From Combretum micranthum (Eukaryota; Streptophyta; Magnoliopsida; Myrtales; Combretaceae), in NCBI GenBank assembly GCA_024138025.1, contig JAMXBD010000577.1, positions 620,001 to 684,000 on the forward strand: a stretch of DNA of 64,000 nucleotides. The letters are read 5' to 3'. The first letter of the stretch is position 1. Every line of letters begins with the position of its first letter. Shown piece after piece: positions 8,703 to 20,409 of this stretch. The notes beneath the pieces were generated by a model that saw only the letters and a program-made list of their open reading frames with translations, ran no database searches and was not told where the DNA came from. The position numbers and the translations under genes are program-made.

Positions 8703-10347
8703 GACGGGGTGGTGGGGGGATTAATTAAGACAATTGTTGGATATTGTATCGAGTAAGGAGTGACTGAGCAAAATTTACATAGAAAATAATAATATTACAA
8801 TTATTTTTACAAGCGTAAGGCAATCTGTCAATCAATAAAGAAGAATCAAGAATCCCACGCACTATGTTCGGAGATTTTGCTTGTCTGTAAAGGAGGAATT
8901 GTATAGGGAGTGTTTGAATTTCATTTACCAGATTCCGTTCTTTTCAAATTAATGAGCTGCGGGCTAATGTATGAGTCCAACTCATAGTAATCAATAACAT
9001 GTGACAGCAAGAAAGGATTAGGCGATTATAATAGCTATCTATTTTAGCAAGATTCTTCATTGAGGGTTTGCCACATGTATGTGATACTGTATAAAAAAAT
9101 GATGCCAAATGTCTAGAAACTATCTATCTCTTTTTCAGATTAGATAGATGTAAGGAATTACAAAAGCATATTTAGATTACTCAATTTCAAGCAATTTTTC
9201 CACATCAATAATTGATTATGAGATGACTCTAATATAGAGGATTATAGATGCCGTGATACTTCTACATGAACAATATTCCTAAATTAATGGTGATCAACTA
9301 CCCTACAGAAACAGTGTAGACAAGGACTATTATGATGTGCAAAATGTTCATGAAAACGTTTCAAAAGTTATTATGGGATATCATCTTACTTCACATTACA
9401 AAAGGTGGATTCCAATTTTAAAATTAAAAAATATATATCTGAGAGATTTGATAAAGAGGAGATAATGGCGAATAAGTATCTAAAGAAGTAGGACAAAACT
9501 GGTTTATTACCGTTGGTTGATCTAAAGACCCTATTTTGAAGAAAACGAGCTAACTCAAAGAAGTTACCACTTTTGGTGGTAAGCTAGGCCAGTTTTTGAC
9601 CAAATTTCTTTGTTGAAGGTCTCAAAAAAGGCCATTTTTAATATTTTTGGCAGAATTTATTTTTCTTATAACTTTTTATAGGAGTATTGGTTTTACACGC
9701 TATCTGTGACATTAATTTTGTCTTTTTTTGTACTTTATTTTAAGACTTTTTTTATTTTTGTGACAATTTTGGTTCTATTTTTGGTAGCTTTTAAGCTAGC
9801 CTATATATTGTATGTCCTAGGGCAAATGGATAGTCACTTATCATTTTTTTTTTCAGTAAAATTTCAAAGTTGTCATTGCTCATTTCCCAAATTTTAAAAT
9901 TCATCATAGTATTTTGATTTTTGATGCCATTAGCCTAGATATTCCTAGAATCATAGTCTTTTGAAGATCTCAAGCTAGTATTCGTGCATGAATCAACAGT
10001 TTGAGACAAACCCTAGCTTATTGCTGCATCAAGATTGAATATAAATAGATTCTTGTATCTTAGCAATCTATTACTCTCACTATCTGCTACGACATGTGGA
10101 TGTTTAGCTTGTGAAAATTGTGTTAAACATTGAAAGTGTAAAAAAATGTTTCTATACGAGTGAGAGGACTAGTATACAAACAATGGATCTTATCTGATAT
10201 TTATTTGTATTTGATTTGTTTGATATGCTTATAAGTATAAATATCTGTTTTTCATTTGTATTTGTTTTTTATAAACATCTATTTGAAAATGCTACAAATA
10301 AGTTGTCAAAATGACCAAAAGAAAGGATGAAAGAAACATTGTGTAAA
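8703..10347. other. Unassigned AT-rich DNA
   Basis: No gene or transposon was recognised. Minor structure includes a short hairpin at about 9564-9583 (TTACCAC/GTGGTAA) and a palindromic pair ATCTATCT/AGATAGAT near 9123-9150. At 10040-10047 a TATAAATA box followed by a CT-rich leader resembles an LTR or gene promoter, but no matching ends or downstream frame were found. Confidence 0.4.
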
Positions 10348-10673
10348 ACTATGTTTGGAAACAGGGAATGAATTAAGAGGAGAGATAAGTAAAAAGGAAA
10401 TATTATAAATTCCCTATTTGGATAACGAGAAAAAGAAAGTGGAAGGAAAATTAGTAATATAATTTTTTTTTATTAAAATACCATAAATCCCTTATATGTT
10501 ATGGGTATAATCATCTTTTTATTTTAATTCCCTCCCATTTCTTCAAATTGGAGAAATTTGTTTTTGATGTAGGTCCAGAAAGAGTTTTTTTTTTTTTTTC
10601 TTCTAACAATGGGGAAGCAAAATTTTCCCTTCTGATTCCTCCCTTTTTTTCTATAGATCAATCCAAGCATAGT
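10348..10673. mobile_element. Possible MITE, about 326 bp
   Basis: The left end reads ACTATGTTTGGAAA and the right end, reverse complemented, reads ACTATGCTTGGATT, giving imperfect terminal inverted repeats of about 14 bases. The interior is AT-rich, with GA-rich sequence reading inward from both ends. No coding capacity. No clear target duplication was seen, so the superfamily (hAT-like or other) is not assigned. Confidence 0.5.
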
Positions 10674-12562
10674 GGAAAGATGAAATGCAAAGAGAAAGAA
10701 TGTTAAAATACTGGCTATTCCTGGAAGCCCTCACATTAACTAGTTGTAAATCTTTTCTTTTTACTGTGTTTTCATTTTTTTAAAAAAAAAAAAATTTGTT
10801 TTTGCTCTATGCTATTTGTATTTGTTTGAGGATTTAAATTTAAAAAAAAAAACTCATCTATAGTAATTTATTTTAGTTCCAAATTTGATATCTCAATAAA
10901 TTCATTTTTAATTGTTATATAATAATAATTGTAAAATTAATGATTTTTGAGTTAAACATGATAAAAATTTTTCAATACATTTGAGTGGAAAGGTCCAAAT
11001 AAGGTATTTATACTCATTTATTTTTTCTAAATAAATAAAATAAAAAATAAATAGTTCCAACCTTATAGTCATTTGATTGGTTTCTCTATCATTTATATAT
11101 ATATATATATATATTAATCTTTTTTAGTATGATATGAGTAAATACAGAATTTAAAGTGGCATAAAAAAATAGAAAAACAATCAACCAAAAGACTATATTA
11201 TATACAGGTTAACCAAGTATGTAAAAAGATAAAACTATTTTATATCTTTTTGGTAAATATTTAAAAAAAAAGATACAAACTTGATCATTTTATAATGAGA
11301 TTAATATTAATTATTAATACTACCAGGCCAGCCCATAAAGGTGCTGAGGAGAATTTTTCATATTTTTTATTAATTATTTGATACACAGTGTCAGTGTCAC
11401 CATCACAAAAGAAGTTCATGCTCGTGTCCCGAAATAGAGCATAATAAAACGGTGCATTTATGTACAAGGTGACAACCGACAAGGAGTAGGAATTGTCGGA
11501 TGATATTGATCGCCTACTTGTTTGGAATTTCTGAGGTCCAACGAACACGACAAAAAAAATCCCATCTAAACCTGATATTCCGTCTCCTGTCCTCGTCGTT
11601 TTGACTTCCTCGGTAATAAACCTAAATAAATACAAATCCAACAGTCTTATGCATGAATTAATTTTTTTTAAAATTGATATAATTACGTTTGTGTGGACGT
11701 AATCATTTGGAAAAAATAAATAAATAAAATGACACTAAATCGAAGGAATTCTCAAAATGTGTTAATTTGTCAAGCTTTATTTTTTTATTTTTTATAATTT
11801 CTTTTAAACAAATATTAAATCTATGAGCTTTATAATTCATTTCTTTTTTTTTTTTTTGGTATTGGCAAATATATTTGGGTTTATCGGATGTCCTCAAAGA
11901 GACGTATTAAAGCTATTAGGACTACCTATTTTCTCTTGCTAAATAATTCTTTTTGGATTTTTTTCTTCAAGTGTCACCTATCCATCTTTTTTTATAGGTT
12001 AGGTGGAGTACAATGAGTAGATAATAGTGACATTTCTTAGAGTCCCTACTCCTACTCCAGCCATTCCTACTTGTAGGGAATTTAAAGCTATAAGAGAATT
12101 AGTTTTTATTTCTTCCCACCAATAATCGCTCTTCACGTCAAACATATTAAGTGAAAATGTTGATTTATGATGACTTGCTTTATCGATCATTGCCTTCTTC
12201 TATAGGAATCTTCTACTGTCACCCCTTGCTGCTTTATTAAGCTGGCAATAGGCTTTGACAGTTTGTTCATTTCCTTGGACCTACTGCTAGGGGTAATCCT
12301 GCTAGATTTGAATGGGTGACGATTGAAATTGTCTTTGTCTCGTATTACTATCTTTTCTAGCAACTACTCTTACCTTCTCTATTGGACGAATGAGTTTTTT
12401 TTTTCAACAATTATGGTACCCAAGATCTTTCAATTCGAGTTTATCTTTTAGTACTATACCATTGTCGATTTGCTGAGCACATCATCCTTAAAATTAGAAA
12501 TTTACATATTTATTTGATTTTTAAATTCTTCTTAAAAGGTATCTCCATATGCTTTAATTCTA
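10674..12562. other. Unassigned AT-rich DNA with an AT microsatellite and one odd open frame
   Basis: An (AT)n tract lies at 11094-11115. A minus-strand open frame at 11285-11641 (118 codons) sits in a locally GC-richer patch. It is closed at both ends by stops and matches no family I know; it may be an exon remnant or chance. A second minus-strand frame at 11999-12190 is likewise unrecognised. No promoter or splice pattern ties them together. Confidence 0.35.
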
Positions 12563-12947
12563 GAAAAGCGAGAAATACCGTAAAGAATGTTGCTGCTTCA
12601 TGTTTGTCCAACGTCATACGAATAACATGGCTGCGGGACAAGTATTTTTCATAACGCTCTCAATCAAGTCCATGTGGCTTGTTTTTCCCAAAAAAAGCAT
12701 ATTATTTAAACCTCTTTTGCTTCTAGTCAAGTAGCAAAAACATTGTATATTGAAAAGCGAGAAATACCGTAACGAATGTAGCTGCTTCATGTTTGTCCAA
12801 CGTCGTACGAATAACATGGATGCGGGACAAGTATTTTCCCTACGCTTTCAATCAAGCCCATGTGGCTGTTTCTTGTTTGTCCCAACAAAAGCATATATAA
12901 TTTAAATTGCTCTTGCTTCTAGTCGAGAAGCGTAAACATTGTACATT
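12563..12947. repeat. 189-bp tandem duplication
   Basis: The unit beginning GAAAAGCGAGAAATACCGTA occurs at 12563 and again at 12752. Both copies run through TGCTTCATGTTTGTCCAACG and GCGGGACAAGTATTTT to CATTGTA(T/C)ATT. They differ by scattered substitutions and small indels, so the duplication is not recent. Function unknown; no inverted ends are visible. Confidence 0.85.
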
Positions 12948-14417
12948 TGCTCTTTATAATGTAACATTTAACCCTTACGAGTTTCAAAAGCACGTAAACA
13001 AACCTTGTTAAGAATCTGACCCAAAAAAAAAAAAAAAAAACTTTCTGGGAGCTTCATAATTCTTATATAGATATCTCCAAGAATTTTTATAAAAAGGGAC
13101 GCAATATATATTGGAATGTTGCACATGTACAATTATCTTTTTATCCGTTCTTGCACTATTTCATATGATGGAGCAGTACACGTTAAGAAAAATTATAGAA
13201 AAAAAATTAATGAAATATTATCTCATATGGTTTTTGAAAGGACATTCATTAATAAACCTTATTTATGCTTATATTTTAGTTGGAAAGGAAAGGTGACTAT
13301 TTTAATATAGGTTAGAAATGGATTGAAGAAGGTAGAAATGAATGGAATTGTTTTTCGAGAGGGTTCATTTTTCCACTCTTAAGTTTGAAGAGAAATGATT
13401 TAAAAAGGGTAGAAATGTTATAGTGCCACAAAAACACCCTTGGAATACTTTTTGTATTGTTAGAATTTAAATTAGAATAAAAGGTAATTTAGTCTATCAA
13501 TCATTTTGTTTATTTTCTTCTTATTTCTTTACCTATAATATTAAAGAAAGAGGCACATGTTTCATGTTTTATAATGCATAAATGTCTTACGTTTAAATTT
13601 ATCAAATAAGTGTAAAATTGTATTTTATAATTAAAAAAAAATAACTTATGTTCTTACCTACAATTCCTAATCTTCCATTTCGTTTCATCACCCACCAATA
13701 TCATGGACTAACTTAAATTGTTGTATGCTGTTATTCTTTAGAAAACTAACTTGCACTTTGAATATAGATGCAAGATTGAATAAGGTTGATAAATAGCTTG
13801 GTAGGAGAGTACTTTATCTATATTATTTAAGTCTCTAGGTCAAGTTTTATATCTTTTTAGTTTCTTAATATACTCCTAAAAAATGTTGCAAAATCCAATC
13901 AGTGCATCTATAATTATAATCTAACTTTATAATTTTAAGAGTAAAATGATAATTTTTCAAATCTTTCACTCTCTCCCTGCTATTACAGTTATTGCTTAGT
14001 TAGTGATTTTAATTGAATTGAGTCTATTAAGAACAACTAATAATGGAGATTTTTCAACAAGTTCATATTCTATAGAGCTATTTTAATTGTTAATTTCCGA
14101 ATCCAACTACATTCCAATTTTTATCGGTCAAATTTATATTACTAGGTCAAAATATCAACCTCATTTTGTCTCTCACTAACCTTAGTTAGCTGGAACGTAG
14201 TAGCTCTCTCTACATTCTTATGTCTTTCAGCAAAGGCAATGCGAAAAGGATGAATTTGTGTTTTTATTTTTATTTCTATAAGGAATATTAGTTGTCATAG
14301 TTTAAAAAAAATTATTTTTAGTTTTACTTTTTCTTTTGAAAAACCTCTATTGATTTTAAACACTCATTTTTAGTTATAGCATGCTTTTTTTAATGCATTG
14401 TGAATTACCCATACTTG
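12948..14417. other. Unassigned AT-rich DNA
   Basis: Contains an A tract at 13023-13040 and low-complexity AT-rich sequence. The short overlapping plus-strand frames at 13111-13310 have no recognisable features. No gene, RNA gene or transposon end was recognised. Confidence 0.4.
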
Positions 14418-14427
14418 AATTATTAAT

Positions 14428-15556
14428 GGGTAAATAACATTAAAAGATATAAATATTTGAATGTAAGCTCATTTAAGGTATCAACATTTCGAGTGGTTAA
14501 AAAGTATAGTCAACATTTGGAGGAAATTCATTTAAGGTATCAACATTTCAAGTAATTAAAAAAAAAAAGGATCAATGTTTTGCAAAGTGAGTCAAATAAG
14601 ATATTAATAATTAAATATTGATGAAAATTAAAAAAATTAATTAAAAATTAACCCAATCAAGATTGTCAAACTTACGATTCTATGTAGAATCGTTAGAAGG
14701 TCTATAGAGTCGGAATATAGAAACAAATTTCTACAACCTATATAAAATAATTTTGAAAAACTATATATATGCTTGCAAAAGTCGTTAAAAACTTGAAATA
14801 TATAACGAATGTAAAAAAAAGTTACAAAGATTAAAGTTCTCCTATTCATAATAACTCTTAATACATAATATAATATTCATGAAATAAGAAGAAGCGAGTA
14901 GAGTCAAAATTAAGTTCTTTTTGTCATTTTGTTTCAAAGAAGATATGAATTGAAGGAAAATCAAACATTTCAGCTTATCTTAAATTCTTAATTATATAAA
15001 TGAAATAAATAAGTTTTATTGTAAACTTTACAATTATAACTTGACTTGAATTAATTCGACAAGTGTAGATCACGGGAATTGGGGGAAGGGAGGGAAAGAG
15101 ATAAAGAAGTGTCTCAAAACAAAATTAAAATGCAATAAGAAGATGCATCATCCTAATAGTTTATAAGATTATAAAAAAAAAAAAAAACAACGTATTTTTT
15201 ATATTATAGCTTATTTGACTCAAATTGGTAAAATCAATAAATTTAGTTTAAAATTTAAGATTCTATTGAGTTTATATGTAGATCTAGTAGAAATTGTGAG
15301 ATTTTATTTTAAAAAATGATTCCAAATGTTGATACCTGAAATTAACTTTACAATTTTATAAATTCATAAAGATCGCCTAAAAATTATAAATTCATATAAT
15401 CTTATGGAAAATCACAATTTTGACAACAATGAATCCAAATGTTGATACCTGAAATGAACTTTGCAAAACTTAATATATTATTTGATTCCTTTTACAAAAC
15501 ATTGATTTCTCATTTTAACCATTCAAAATGTTGATACATTCTAATGTGATTTACCT
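14428..15556. mobile_element. Mutator-like (MULE-type) MITE with 10-bp target duplication
   Basis: The left end starts GGGTAAATAACATTA and the right end, reverse complemented, starts AGGTAAATCACATTA. The bases AATTATTAAT occur directly outside both ends (14418-14427 and 15557-15566), a 9-10-bp duplication as made by Mutator-like transposases. GGGTAAAT-type ends are common in plant MULE MITEs. The arms extend inward as imperfect inverted repeats of over 100 bases built from copies of (A)GGTATCAACATTT. The left arm carries an extra copy of this subunit. No transposase frame is present, so it depends on an enzyme elsewhere. Confidence 0.75.
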
Positions 15557-17213
15557 AATTATTAATGTATTTGAGTTGTATGTATTACAATTGTATTATC
15601 ATCATACTCTACTAAACCAGTACATCATGCCTTAACATATAATAAAATTCCTTTGTGAAAAAATCTCCTATTTATCAAAACAAGGTTGGTATAAACCAAG
15701 CCAACATAATCAAGATAATTCTAACTCCACTAATTAGATAAAATCTCTCAGATGCTATAAAAGATATCTAAGAACATAAAAATCCCTAATACTTCAAACA
15801 TATAAAAATCTTTAATGTAATTCCAAATTCTGCATAGGATTTAAAAATTCTTTTCTCCAATTCCTATATCTGAATCCATTTCTCAGCAAGGTAGTCTGGA
15901 CCACTATCGCCATCCCCTTGATCTATGTATAGATCATATCTAGAAATATTATATACTATGTCATCTTCATCGGTACTTGAAAAATGAAAGGAATGAGCGA
16001 AAACGCCTAGTACGTCAATCCACAAAACAAATGCATATGCACACACAACATATATACATCAAATGTAACTTAATCTAGTGCAAAAATCAAATTAATATCT
16101 TTATTAAACTAGCAAAACAACATAGTTAAGAACTATGAGTCTCTAGTCCCAAATTTGGAGTAACTCAAACCCTTGAAAAGTCAACCAACTTTTAAAAATA
16201 AGTAATTATATACATATATTGGTGAATGGGTACTCCCCAAAAACTGGCGACCATACTGCTAAAACACCTAAATCTATCGGAATCATCTCTAAGTATAAGT
16301 CCACTAGGGATAATGACATACAAGGATCAATATGTTGCCACACCAATATCACGGTTTGCCAGGTCATTACTAGTCATAGCCAAACACACCCAGTAGATAA
16401 ATTAATTAAGATGAGTAGATTTAGATTAATTATTAATCTGTTCCTATAACAAAGCATACATAATACATGGTCATACCTTTTCAATTTTAGGAACAATTTC
16501 TTAAATCTGGAAACCCCTATAAGCAATAACCCAAAAGGACAGCTTCTCCCAAAACCTTAATTTGTAAATCAAACAAACCCTAACTTATCCAATTTCTCCA
16601 AAAACCCTAACCTTTTAAGGAAACCACAACTGTAGCTTCTTCTTTGATCAAACTCCACAAAAATCCCAAAGAATAGATCTCTCTCCAAAAACCTTAATAT
16701 GAAATTTAGCAAATACAAACAATTCTCCATAAAATCGAACTTTTGCAAAATCTATGTTTTATAAGATAAAAACTTACTTGGATAATCTTTTGAAGCCAAA
16801 TTCTAGATTTCTCCAATCATGAGCAGACAAAACCCCCAAAAGGACAGCTTCTTCCAAAACCTTATTTATAAATCAACAAGAACAGACATTTACCAAACAA
16901 GAATCATACTTTTAATTAACCTATGGATTAAAGAGATAAAAAACTTACCTTAATCTGAACCTAGATCCCGATTGATCATCAAAAGATTGGATCTTGAACC
17001 AACTCTATGATTTCTCCAAAAATTCCCTTATAAAAACGAAACAAAACCTTAAACAATAGGAAGGATTCGAAGGAAACTTGAAAATCAAAGGTAAATCCAC
17101 TTACCTTGATCAAAAACCTGATCTCTACTTGATCTTCCCTCTCAAGAACCCTAACAAATACTCTATGGACGAAAAAATGAAAAAACATATGAGAAACTCG
17201 AACCTTAGAACTC

Positions 17214-17221
17214 TATTTATA
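17214..17221 (-). promoter_or_regulatory. TATA box of the family C LTR
   Basis: TATAAATA on the minus strand, immediately downstream of the AGCCGGC-type array at 17240-17410. The copy at about 38935-38948 has the same arrangement, with TATAAATA followed by a long leader. Confidence 0.55.
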
Positions 17222-17239
17222 AAAAGCATTTCGGAAAAG

Positions 17240-17410
17240 AAAGCTGGCCACTTACGTCGGCGACCTTTCTCCCAAAGCTAGTGGCCTTTAGGCCGGCTTT
17301 CCCAAATTTCACAAAATTCACCGAGAGATAAAAGCTGGTGCAAGGCCGGCATCTTTTATATATAAAAGCCGGCGGCCTTCAATAAAAGCTGGCGGCTTTG
17401 ACGTCAGCTT
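17240..17410 (-). promoter_or_regulatory. Array of (A)AAGC-Y-GGC / GGCCGGC motifs upstream of TATA
   Basis: Repeated AAAGCTGGC, TAGGCCGGC, AAAGCTGGT, AAGGCCGGC, AAAGCCGGCGGCC and AAAGCTGGCGGC stand out from an AT-rich background, along with GACGTCA (17399-17405), an ACGT-core box. The position directly upstream of the minus-strand TATA box suggests an LTR enhancer. The array recurs at about 39020-39049. Confidence 0.5.
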
Positions 17411-17901
17411 AAGTCCATTCATCCAATTTTATAAGTACGTCTTCCTTGTGCTCAAATCCATCTATTCAAGGACAAAAATATCCTTTTAAACAACATTATT
17501 TTACCATTCTACCCTTAATTATAATTCATTTTTTTTCTTTATATTAGAGTTGTATACCAATTTTATTTCCTAAGTGGATTTTTAACTAGTGAATTGCTCT
17601 TAAACTTGATTTAGAAAAACTGTTTGGTTCTTATTTTTTTTTGAAAGTGTTGGTATAAATCCTATAAATAAGTTCTTATAAAAAAAATATCAACATTAAA
17701 ATTCATAAAAATTTACTTTAACAATTTGGAGCTGATGTAGTTGAACCATTATCCAACGTTTCGGTGAAAATTTCTCTAAGTGTTAAAAATCATTTTTCTA
17801 GTGGGTTTAGTCCTATTTTTATAAAAGAAAATAACTCCTTTTTTTCTCCTTGAATTTTCATCAAGACAACAACATTGTGATCATGCATGATAAACTTGTA
17901 G

Positions 17902-17902
<1 letters not shown>

Positions 17903-17934
<32 letters not shown>

Positions 17935-17969
17935 TAACTTATATAGAAAAAAAAGATATAGAGAATTTC

Positions 17970-17991
<22 letters not shown>
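17903..17991. repeat. Two AT microsatellites
   Basis: (TA)n tracts at 17903-17931 and 17970-17991 separated by about 38 bases. They mark the junction between the family C LTR and the truncated Tekay-like LTR to the right. Confidence 0.8.
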
Positions 17992-18000
<9 letters not shown>

Positions 18001-18016
18001 AAAGAACACAAATTTT

Positions 18017-18365
18017 GGAAGCCTTAGCTTGTATCAAGGCTTTCTTGAACTTAGAAATGGATAAGTTCCATAGAAAGAAAAGAAAAAGAAGAGATTTATG
18101 GAATTCTTAGATTTTTATTCAAGTCTTCCGGGGACTTAAAAATGGACAAGTCCATAAAGAAAAGCAAAGTAACAAGAAAAATATAGGAGTCTTAGATTCA
18201 TGTCAAGATTCCCTGAGACTTACAAATGGACAATTCCTCTTAGATAGCAAAATAATTAAGAGCAAAACAAATAAAATGGAAGCCTCATAAATTTTTGGAC
18301 AAGGTATTCCCAGGACCTAGATTAAGAACAAGTCTCATTTTTGTTTTGGCTTGATTAAGGACAAG
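18017..18365 (-). repeat. Four-copy tandem repeat, period 84-92, inside the host LTR leader
   Basis: Units begin GGAAGCC or GGA-TCTTAG at 18017, 18100, 18186 and 18278. Each continues with a GACTTA...ATGGACAA(G)TCC block. Sister LTRs have only one or two of these units (for example about 3960-4080 and 26220-26390), so the array expanded in this copy. Confidence 0.65.
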
Positions 18366-20409
18366 TTTGAGACTTAGATTATGGACAAATCTCAAAAAAA
18401 GCAAGTAAATAAATAAATTGCAAGAGGTAAAATAAGTAGATGAACATAAATGTTAGATTAGTGAGCTTATATGGTCAAATAGATATAAATATGTATATAA
18501 CTATATTTATACATATAGATAGTTAGATTAGTTGACAAAAATATATCAATAAGAATGTAACTCTAATATGATCATAATGTAGATAAGATATGAGTTTCAT
18601 TTTTGGTATTATCATCCCTAGCTTTTTGTATCATGGGGAGAGAATTTCTCCATGTATAATGCATGAAATAATACATATACTAATTGTAGATGTATGATAA
18701 GTGTGTTTACTTTAAAAGGATGAATGAAAGGAGCATGTTTATGTCACGCCCCAAAGGGTACCCTAAACGTAACAGTCCGCGTCATTCTAAATGAGACTTA
18801 AGAATCACTACCATAGTCATTCAAAAGTCTTGTATTATAATGCAAGACGTTCCCTTACGACAATAGAATACACATGCAGTTGGAGATAGATAGTTTAATT
18901 TGATAGGATAAGCATAAAATCATAAACCACAGATCTCTTAGGATCAATTACAAAATACTAAGTGGCATTCCCCCGCTAAACAAAAGTCTTGGCATTAACT
19001 TTTAAGTAAAACCCGATCATTTAAGGTTTACTATGAAAGACTATACAAAACTAATCATAAAATTCTAATGGGAAACACTCCTAACTTTGCATTACCTGAT
19101 TTGGCCAGGTTTTGGGATGCAGCCATATGTACGGAAACTATATTAAGAAGAAACTGTGGGGGTATAAGCTACGCTAGCTTAGTGAGTTTCACTTCAAAAA
19201 TTAAATATTTCATCAATCAATAGGGCAAGCAAGTTATATTAGATAACCATATGAAATGCACAAGCCCATGAGCATACAATACATAAGACTTTCCGGGAGT
19301 CCTGTGTTGAATGGATTTATGCCTTCCATTCAAGGTTAGGTGTTTCAGGCTCATACAACCATAGATTTCAATTTTTCTCATTTATATAGTGGTTGATTTA
19401 GGTGCCCACCCACTCACTAATTTTGTAGTTGATACAAGTGCCTATACCACTTCCATTTTAATTCAGGGTATTCATGCCAACATTCGAGTTTTCAGGCCCC
19501 TCGTTGCCTCGTTATTATGCCTTCTTCCCACAAAGGTATAATAACAAATGTAATGTGACTCAACATATGGTATGCATGGTCAATTTAATTATAAGATCAT
19601 GACATGTTAATTAACGAATTATGGGCGATCATAGACATTGCAGACACTTCAATTTTATACTAAAGCATACAAATATTTACAACAATTCCATTTGGATATT
19701 CTTATCATCGATTTAATCAAATAGAACTCACATGCACATTCCAATTTTATCTTGCCCTAAATATAATGCCACTATCATTACAAACACAATCATAAGCATG
19801 TAATTTAAAGATAGTGAACTCACTCGGCCATGGACACTGGTCTCTAATGGTAGCAATCCGAAAACAAGAAATTTTCCCCGATTCAAAATCACCTAAACGA
19901 AAGAAATACCAAATGAGTATTTCATACCATAACTCACTCTAACTTATTAAATAAAACTCTTGAGTTCGTAATTTCCATGATAGATGGAAATTCCAATTTA
20001 AAACGACCATAACTTAGTTATTTTAACTTAGAATTTCACAAATAAGCTATCGATTTCAATATACTTTGATAGATTTATCCATTCATGATGTTATTCTTAA
20101 GTTTTGAAAACGTTTTGGTCTCGGAATGCATGGATCAGATCTGATTAGTAACCAAACTTGCATTTTCGAAATTGTTTTGTGAACATTTTATTATTTCTAC
20201 CAAGTATATTATATGTGCATGCAATATCTACAAGTTATTATCATGAATGACATGATATGAGCTATCTACATGCAAATCCTTAATGATTTTTAATTAAAAA
20301 GAATTTTTGGAAAACTTTTACTTTGCAACAATTTCAAGAACACTTGGTTGGGAAAACTAACTTATCTCTTTGAAAATAATCTATAATTTTACTAAGGTAA
20401 GGCCTTGAT

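Larger units (their letters stand above)
15650..17900 (-). mobile_element. LTR of a second family (C), minus strand, ends not fixed
   Basis: A minus-strand promoter (TATAAATA, complement of 17214-17221) is preceded on that strand by a GC-rich motif array (17240-17410) and followed by a long leader running left. The leader has three copies of a unit carrying AAG/GTAAGT-like donors (complement at 16772, 16943 and 17099). The distal part (about 15960-16020) shares a GGAATGAGC-GAA and AGTACG block with the 4.7-kb LTR at 33500-33530. A second copy of its promoter region is at 38700-39049. The outer ends were not found. No coding region is associated. Confidence 0.6.

Noticed and set aside
10040..10047. 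TATAAATA box as a host gene promoter
   Set aside because: No open frame, leader or splice pattern follows, and AT-rich DNA gives such boxes by chance.
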